Assembly (NCBI RefSeq): GCF_014066305.1
Contig: NW_023501057.1
Span: 496,001-560,000 of the forward strand
Direction: 5' to 3'
Length of the DNA stretch: 64,000 bases
Origin: Letharia columbiana
Taxonomy: Eukaryota; Ascomycota; Lecanoromycetes; Lecanorales; Parmeliaceae
Position numbers and translations under genes: made by a program. Each line of letters starts with the position of its first letter. Position 1 is the stretch's first letter. The notes beneath the pieces are model-generated. The model was not told the DNA's origin and did not search any database. It was given only the letters and a program-made list of their open reading frames with translations. Positions 56,519-64,000 of the stretch are shown one piece after another.

Positions 56519-57151
56519 GGCTGCTTCGATGTGTATTTGAGGGAAAAAAGATCAGGTTGAGATTGATAGAGGGTAGACCAGCTTGGAATGCGGAGGTGTA
56601 TTGATTTTGTAGTATGCAAGATTTTGATATAAGTGGAATTGATGGGGGGGGGGGTGGATGTGTGAGGGATAGGAGATGTGTAGGATGAACAAAATGTAAG
56701 GAAGAAGAAAGATTGTCCGGCTGCGCTTGCTCTTTCTCTACCTTACCTACCTTACTCACACGCTCGCACCACGCCGAGTAAGGGCAAATAGCTTCAATTG
56801 TTTGCCCAAGATTTGGTGCACTAGGCGTCCAGGTAGTGAGGTCATGATAGCGCGTCGAGATCTCAAAGCCCAGTGACTGGCCGGTGGCCTTCTAACAAAC
56901 AGCCCCACCCCCGCCCCCACCATCCCCCACCATTAGGGGTTTCTGCCCTAACAATTACCCCGCAATCGAACGATCACGAGATCACGAGAACAGAAGAACA
57001 GGCTCCCTCCCAGTCGTAGCTCTAATAAGAATGATAGGTATACTGAGACACTCCACTCTATTGATAGGAAAAGATGTTCAAACATAAAGGCCGTCTCAAG
57101 CAACACACAAGCAGCCTCCATTAAGTCATCCCGTCATACTCATCCCCTTTT
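56519..57151. other. intergenic, includes poly-G run
   Basis: Promoter of the small gene and the PYC 3' region. Run of 11 G at 56644-56654 on the plus strand. No gene. Confidence 0.45.
56644..56654. repeat. homopolymer run of 11 G
   Basis: Non-coding, upstream of the 94-residue gene. Listed because several frame breaks in this window sit in similar tracts. Confidence 0.9.
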
Positions 57152-60100
57152 TCACGATTTCACTATCTTGCACACAAGATCTTGCCCATCCACCGAGTCT
57201 CCCTCCTTCACCTTCAGCTCTGCAATCTTCCCAGAGTGTGGAGCACTGATGACCATTTCCTGTCCGTTTTGTTAGCGAGAGTTTTTGGATAACTCAAGTG
57301 ACAATAATTTGGGGCAACATACCATCTTCATAGCACTCAGAACAGCAACCGGATCTCCCTTCTTCACCTCTCCTCCATCATGCACCCGGACTTCAACCAC
57401 CACACCAGACATGGGTGCCCCAACTTGACTGCTGTCGTTGCTGTCCGCCTTCGGCCTGCTCAGGTTCTCTACCCCAGCCTTCTTGTCCTCGACAGTGACC
57501 TGTCTGACCTCTCCGTTCATCTCATAGAAGACCTCACGCTGACCAGTCTGCTCCGAAAGTGGGCCGATAGCCAGCAGCTTCAGGATGAGCACCTTACCCT
57601 TCTCCAGCTCTACGTGGAACTCCTCACCCACCTCGGGCTTGCTAAGGAAGAACCGAGTAGGCAGTACGCTCAAATCTCCGTACTTGCTAACAAACTTCCT
57701 GTACTCTTCGAATACCTTGGGATACATGGCGTAGCTTGCAACATCGCATTCAGAAGCACTGCCGAACTTGGAGTTGATGTCCTTCTTGATTTTTGCAAGG
57801 TCCATCGGTTCGAGGGTCAGTCCAGGCCGCTTGTCAAGCTTTTGTCGGCCGCGAAGAGCGTCGGACCGCAGAGGTTCTGGGAAGCCACCGTATGGCTGAC
57901 CCATTAATCCTTCGAAGAACTCCAGTACCGACCCAGGAAAGTCGAGCTCTTTGGCCTTCCTCTTGACGTCTTCTTCGCCAAGCTTGTTGGACACCATGAA
58001 TTGAGCCAGGTCACCAACGACCTTCGAAGTCGGCGTCACCTTGACAATGTCGCCGAGAAGGTCGTTGGCTTGCTCATAGGCCTTCTTCGTCTCGGCCCAC
58101 TGTGCGCCAAGGCCCAGTTGAGAGGCTTGGAAAATCAAATTGGTCAGCTGGCCACCTGGTATCTCATGTTCGTAGACTTCTGGATCGGGTCCGGTCAGAC
58201 CAGCCTCGAAGGGTGAGTAGAGCAAACGAAGCTGGGCCCAGTAGGTGTCTATCGCTCGGACGTGATGGCCGTTTAGCCCTGGCTCCAGTCCAGTCCCCTC
58301 AAGAGATGCAAGTAAGGCACCAACACTGGGCTGAGAAGTCATGCCCGACATGCTGTCAGTGGCTGTATCCACGGCGTCTGCACCAGCATTTGCACAGGCA
58401 ACGTAGGTTGCTACTCCTGTACCCGCCGAGTCATGTGTGTGGACATGGATTGGTATATCCGGATACTTCTTCCTGATTGATCCAATAAGCATTGTCGCGG
58501 CTTTTGGCTTCAGTACACCCGCCATGTCCTTGATGCCGATGATGTGAGTGCCAATCTTCACTATCTTTTCGATCAAGCCCATGTAGTACTCCAGATTGTA
58601 CTTCTTGTGAGGATTGAGCATGTCACCGCTGTAGCAGACGGTGGCCTCCACCACGCCTCCAGCTTTCTGGACGGCCTTGATGCCTACCTCCAATTGATCG
58701 ATGTCATTAAGAGCATCGAAGATTCGAAAGATATCCACACCGTATCGCTTCGCCTGCTCGCAGAAATGATAGATTGCGTTGTCTGGTAGCGATGAGTAAG
58801 CCACACCGTTAGCGCCTCGGAGCAGCATCTGGAAGGGGATGTTGGGAATAGCTCTCCTCATCTTCCGTAAACGATCCCAGGGGTCTTCGTAGAGGAAACG
58901 CATGGCCACGTCGAAAGTAGCTCCACCCCAGCATTCCAGACTGTATGCGTTGCTATAAGCATGACTTGTCTCCTTCGAGATGTTCAATAGATCCACTGTG
59001 CGGACCCTAGTAGCAAGCAGTGACTGATGCGCATCACGCCATGTCGTATCCATGATAAGGCATCCTTTGTTTTCCCGCACTGCTTTCGCATATGCAGCGG
59101 GACCTTCCTTGTCAATGATGTATTTCCAACCTTTGGTACAAGGTTCAGACATATCGATAAGTTTCCCATTATCGTCGTGGAGCTCGGGCATGATGATATC
59201 GCCCTTGAGCTTCGGCTCACCAATTTGGCCTTTGATGCTACTACCATTGACGGCCACATCTCCAAGGTAGCTCAGCAGCTTCTGTGCTCTGTTTTGACTT
59301 CCCACAAGTCTAAACAGCTCTGGTGTGTCGTCAATGAAGGTAGTCCAGCAAGTACCATCGATAAACGTTGGATGGGTAAGCAACGATCCGAGGAAAGGGA
59401 TGTTGGTTTTTACTCCACGGATTCGGAATTCGACTAGAGCACGAAGCATCTTCCTCCGCACGATTTCATAGGTCGAGGCGAGGCATGTGCACTTGACCAA
59501 CATAGAATCATAATGAGGGGTAATGATTGCACCAGCAAATCCATTGCCACCATCCAGACGCACACCGTTGCCGCCAGCGGATCGATAGACCTCGATCTTA
59601 CCAGTATCCGGAGAGAAACCATTTGCGGGATCCTCAGTAGTAATTCGGCACTGGATAGCAAACCCACGAGTTGAGATGCGATCCTGCGTCAGGCCCAGCT
59701 GTTCTAATGATGCACCTGCAGCTATCTGGATCTGTGCTGCAACAATATCGATGCCGGTGATCTCCTCTGTAATGGTGTGCTCGACTTGAATACGTGGATT
59801 GATTTCGATGAAGTAATACCTTTGCTGCTGGTCCACGAGAAACTCTGCAGTGCCTGCATTGCGGTAGTTGACTGACTTGGCCAACTTGACAGCGTCCGAC
59901 AAGATCTTATCTCGGACCTCAGTAGGCAGATCCTTTGCCGGAGCCAACTCTACGACTTTCTGGTGGCGTCTCTGGACACTGCAGTCTCTCTCGAACAGGT
60001 GCACCACGTTTCCTGTGTTGTCTCCCAGGAGCTGGACCTCGATGTGCTTCGGCCGGTCCAAGAATCTCTCCACGAACACCGTTCCGTTACCAAAAGCAGA

Positions 60101-60859
60101 TTTTGCCTCGGAAGTAGCTCGCTCAAAAGAGTCTTTCAGGGATGCTTGCTCTCGTACGACTCTCATACCTCGTCCACCACCTCCAAATGCTGCCTTGATG
60201 ATGATGGGAAACCCGTACTCGTCTGTGAAAGACTTGACGTCTTCGAATTTCTCAACAGGGCCATCGGTTCCGGGCACAACGGGTACATTGCATTTCATGG
60301 CGAGTGTTCGGGCAGAGACTTTGTCTCCCAAGGAGTCAATGGTTTCAGCGGTGGGCCCAACAAAGATCAAACCTGCCGCCTCGACAGCTCTTGCGAAACC
60401 CGCGTTCTCAGAGAGAAATCCGTAGCCAGGGTGGATCAAATTGACCCCATGCTGCTTTGCAATCTTGATGATCTCGTCACCTGCCAAGTATGCGCCCACA
60501 GGAGTGTATTGCCCTCTTTTCCCAATTACGTAGGCTTCGTCGGCTTTCTGCCTATGCATGCTAAGACGGTCTTCATAGCTGAAGACAGCTACCGTCTGTA
60601 GCGAGAGCTCGTGGGCAGTTCGGAAAATCCGTATAGGGATTTCGCCCCTGTTGGCAACTACATCAATCACCCCACGTTAGCAAAGGTAGCATCCCACGGT
60701 GCGACAGACGCGGGATGCGGGGGTTCTGGACGCACCCAAGATCTTCTTCAATTCCATGATTGTCGAATTCGCTCGCAGCCTCTGATGCACGGTATGATCC
60801 TTGCCGGAGTGACCGGCATCGAAAAATTCAGCATACTTGTCGTTGTCGTTGTGTGCCAT
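57152..60859 (-). CDS. PYC: pyruvate carboxylase
   Basis: Three exons: 60859-60736, 60657-57323 and 57259-57152 (introns of 78 and 63 nt), giving 1188 residues, the usual length. It converts pyruvate, bicarbonate and ATP to oxaloacetate, feeding the TCA cycle and gluconeogenesis; fungal PYC is generally cytosolic. The biotin carboxylase domain starts KKILVANRGEIPIRIFRTA and has the ATP-grasp loop AAFGGGGRGMRVV and the EINPRIQVEHTITEE block. The carboxyltransferase domain follows (MDTTWRDAHQSLLATRVRT, HTHDSAGTGVA). The biotinyl domain carries AMKM with the biotin lysine at residue 1152. An intron falls exactly after AMKM, and the last 35 residues complete the domain (EMVISAPHSGKIAEL). The first exon MAHNDNDKYAEFFDAG has no obvious mitochondrial presequence. 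Confidence 0.97.
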
Positions 60860-61568
60860 AATGAGAGGAAATGTAGAGGTCCCGCTGCAGAGCGGAGGAG
60901 CGGAAAGGTTGAAGGTGGGCCAATTGATGGCGTGGGCGAGGGATGTAAACGGGCGAAGCTGTAGGAGGTTTAGGAAAAGCAATGTTGTCAAGACGAAAGG
61001 TTCTCAGGTGATAAGAGGAGAGTGTGTTGGAGGATGGGAAATATGACGGATGGTTCGCCGAGAACGATTTGGCCGAAAACCGATAAGGACAGTGGTGACT
61101 GGCCAATTTACGGTTTGCTTTTTCCACTCCACCACTCTCCCCTGAAATGTCCGCCTACATATTTCGCACATTTTGACAGGCTTTACAAATTTCGCAAAGT
61201 CCGTCTGAAGAGCGAAAGCAGATAGACCGGGCAAAGGTACGACACTGTTACTAAGCTTTCTCCGACTGCTGGTCAAGGAAGAGCACAACAATACGGGTAA
61301 CGGTACAGAATTTCGATGATTTTGCTCTGCTCATTTAAGTTCCTATCTATTAAGTACACGTTGGAAGCTTGCTAAAACTCTTGAACGCTTGCATAGAACA
61401 CGTCCGAGCTGTCGTAGGTTCCTGCTAATCATCACCAATTGCTTTGTATGTTCACGTCGAAAAGCACCACCACGAGAATACGCCTCGACGACGGAGTAAG
61501 TGGTGCAACCCTGTTGAGAACTACTCGGCAACTTTTGTCAACTAAATCCCGTAACGCCGTCGAGGGAT
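60860..61568. other. intergenic, PYC promoter and CHC1 3' end
   Basis: About 700 bp between tandem minus-strand genes. No other feature seen. Confidence 0.5.
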
Positions 61569-64000
61569 CTAGAAGGCTCGGTAGCCGGTGGGCTGAGGAG
61601 TTATGCCATTGGTCTGAGAGTAAGGTGCTGGCATGGGACTGCTTCCTTGCGTCAGCATTAGTCTCGATCCTCCCAGGATGGGCGTGCTGTCCTCTTCTTT
61701 CTGCTCTTTTGCTTCGCGAGCCTTGCGCTCTTCGTTATCTTTCTTGAGTCCCTCAATCGTAGATGCCTGCTGGCTCATGTAATTGATCATGAAAGGCATG
61801 CTGAAGTCTGTAAGACCGTGACGCCAGGACAGCTCCATCACGACGTTGAGGCGAATGAGATCGTAACAAGCGTAGAGCATGCCAACGTAGCATTCTCGGC
61901 TGCCAATATCAACAAACTATGTTGTGTCAGTAAGTGCCTTTAAAAAATACTTTTGGAGTCGGAGGACACTTACGTAACGAAGCAAGTCTTCCACGACATC
62001 ACTCTTGCTAGAGAGCGCCGCCGTCTCAATCGCGTCCTTGTACAATTTGTCTTGCTTGGATAAACCTATCGATTTCTCCCATCTCTTATTTTTGCGGTAG
62101 ATGTTGGCAGCGATTTGCCGGAAGAAGACAAGTTCATGTTTCTCAAGCCGTGATGCAAGATCTGCCCAATCGTAATTGTCGTAGTTCTCAACTGAATCAC
62201 GCAACGTCTTGTAATCTTCCTCTTCGATAAGCAGATCATTAATGGCATCATTGACAGTCCTCTTGTTTTGGCTTTGAACGTTAAGCAAGAACGGCTTGAT
62301 GAGGGGGTGGTCATCAGTCTTCTTGAACATTTTCACTACCCGGTTGACTTCAATACGAGGAGTCAGGGCTTGAAGTAGGTCCGTAAGTAATGTTGGTTGC
62401 TGTTCACGGTAGAAATTGAGAGCGCGATAGTAGATCTCGAGGTTGGCGACTTTGGCGATGATGTCTTTGAAGGAATGGTGTTCCCAGGCATTGGAAGAGC
62501 GCTCTATCATCGCCAGGGCAGCATTGTCCCATTCGTCATCGTGACAATAGAGGAAGATCAGTTCAGGCCATAGGTGTGCTTCCTCACAAGCGCGGATCAT
62601 CCCAGGCATGTTAATACGGGCCCAGAACAGCTTGAGATGCTCCATCACCCGATCAGGATGATACTTGGACAGCACAACGCCAAGGCTCGTAAACATGGCC
62701 TTATGCGCACGTTCAAGACCCAGCCCGGCCTCGAGCAGCGATATGAGCTCGTCGAAATAGCCGTTGCGCTCATATTGTTTAATCAAGTTCGGAAGCTCTT
62801 CGGCATGAACAATCAAATTGAGACCACAGATCTGAGCCAGTCGGAACTCCTTCTTTGCGACGCAGGCCTCGTTGACCTGCTTCCAAACTTTGACGCTATT
62901 TGCCTTCCGCGCACATTCGACGGCTGCTTGATAGTCTTCCAGATGCACAAGCGTTGTTGCAAGTTTCGCCCAATTCGAGATACTAGTGAAGAAGATCTTC
63001 GCAGCCGGGTGGTAGCCTTCTTCGTAAGCCTTGTCGCCTGAAGCTTCGACATCCGCAACGTTGGAAGAGTGCAAGAAGTCCTCAAGCTCGCTTAGCTGGT
63101 CCAGTCGAGCGTAGCAGAAAGCAAGAGCGGTGTCGATCGCTGGCTCTCGCTGAGTCTTTCGTGCCATACGCAGATACTTGACCAATTCTTCGTCTTTTCC
63201 AGCGTGAGTAGCAATATCAATCACTTCATTGTGATTGCTTGGATCCTCTGCACGGATGTAGGACTCAATCGCATCACCAATACGGAGACCATCTAGTTGA
63301 GCTTTGGCAACCTTGCTCCAGACTTCGGGCATTTCGACGCGCTCGGCATACTCTTGGGCACGGTCAATGCTGACAATGTGCTCAACCAGCACGGTTGTTG
63401 CTGCGGCATGGTTCTCCCCCTTCTTGTAGATTTCGAATGCCTCCTCTAGCAGGCCAACCGATATGCACATGTTGGCTATCTCTTCTGCATTGTAAGCCGA
63501 GAGTTGATGTATGTACTCCATCAGACGGCCCTTGTCAGCTTTGGCGGCTGTGAGCATGAGCAGATTTTGAAGGCTGCCGTTGTCGCTGAATGGAGACGGT
63601 TCAAGGATGATTTTCTCGAGAAGCTCAATGAGCTCGGCGGGTAAATCGGCATCCAGGAATGCTTTGACAGCTACAGAGACTTTCTCGGGTTCAGTAGACT
63701 CAGGGACTGCGGTCGAAATAACCTGATCAACCAGCGAACGTCGGTGGATGTTATTGCCGTTAAGAACGAAAGCCCAGATCTCGGGATCAGCTCGCTCGAG
63801 GAGATACCGAGCTTGTGCCTTGTACATCGAATTTTCGTTGGTAACGTTGATGAGTTCGAGGTCGTTCTGGCCTTTCCGGTATGCAATGTATGCGAGGTTG
63901 GGGTCTCGCTTCTCACAGTATTTACCAACAGTCAACGGGTCGTACATATCGTTCTCTTTGAGGAACTTCTCGGGGTTGTTGTTGCTGTCGATGTAAATCT
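61569..64000 (-). CDS. CHC1: clathrin heavy chain, 5' end beyond window
   Basis: Partial: the frame is open to the right edge, so the start and about half of the protein are missing. Two exons are visible: 64000-61974 and 61916-61569 (intron of 57 nt, phase 0). Clathrin heavy chain forms the triskelion of coated vesicles in endocytosis and Golgi-endosome transport. The visible part holds the proximal leg and trimerisation region, with repeating helical hairpins (CHCR repeats), for example YDPLTVGKYCEKRDPNLAYIAY, NYMSQQASTIE and RLNVVMELSWRHGLTDFSMPF. The last exon (FVDIGSRECYVGMLYACYD) contains the trimerisation helix and ends in a Gln/Pro-rich tail, TPQPTGYRAF. The frame is intact over the visible 790 or so residues. 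Confidence 0.96.

Noticed and set aside
43428..60859. MPC1 and PYC as a pyruvate gene cluster
   Set aside because: They are 13 kb apart with unrelated genes between, so pathway linkage is probably coincidental.

Overview
The window is nuclear DNA of a filamentous ascomycete (Pezizomycotina). The evidence is short GT-AG introns (about 48-220 nt) with CTNA-type branch sites, fungal-specific gene families (ATG1 with a fungal-type insert, IES1, an AVT3-type transporter, a DSL1/ZW10 tether with an acidic Trp-rich loop), and dense housekeeping genes on both strands. I cannot place it below that level. No CRISPR array, bacterial operon, rRNA, convincing tRNA or intact transposon is visible. Exon coordinates below were worked out by eye from splice consensus plus conserved protein motifs. 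Several of the given open frames begin at non-ATG codons, so starts were moved to the first sensible ATG.

Layout. 1-9 kb: thioredoxin-PITH protein (-) divergent from DPH6 (+), then dolichol kinase SEC59 (+). 9-17 kb: autophagy kinase ATG1 (+), followed by a gene-poor stretch holding a broken gene for a cysteine-rich membrane protein. 17-28.5 kb: four minus-strand genes: M1 aminopeptidase APE2, INO80 subunit IES1, RNA helicase DED1 and ER cyclophilin B. 28.5-36.9 kb: mitochondrial ribosomal protein uS13m (+), YTM1 (-), vacuolar transporter AVT3 (-) and a secreted, membrane-anchored fungal protein (+). 38-44.3 kb: small hypothetical genes, ribosomal protein uL5/RPL11 (-) divergent from SmB (+), and mitochondrial pyruvate carrier MPC1 (+). 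44.7-51.3 kb: an M16 metalloprotease (-) divergent from a DSL1/ZW10 tethering subunit (+). 51.4-56.5 kb: poorly recognised minus-strand genes in a homopolymer-rich stretch. 57-64 kb: pyruvate carboxylase and the 3' two thirds of clathrin heavy chain, both minus, with clathrin cut by the window end.

The genes do not form one pathway. Loose themes are membrane traffic (SEC59, ZW10/DSL1, CHC1, AVT3, ATG1), protein synthesis and RNA (DPH6, uL5, uS13m, YTM1, DED1, SmB) and pyruvate use (MPC1, PYC).

Most notable observations: (i) at least three conserved genes (thioredoxin-PITH, YTM1, SmB) each carry one single-base frame break, two of them in clear homopolymers, which looks more like assembly indels than decay; (ii) cyclophilin B has an ER-retention-type ending (HAEL) followed by a phase-matched exon encoding a membrane anchor, suggesting two isoforms; (iii) SmB appears to need a 9-nt micro-exon; (iv) uL5 appears to use a GC-AG intron directly after the ATG. 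I found no clear sign of a wholly new biological system.
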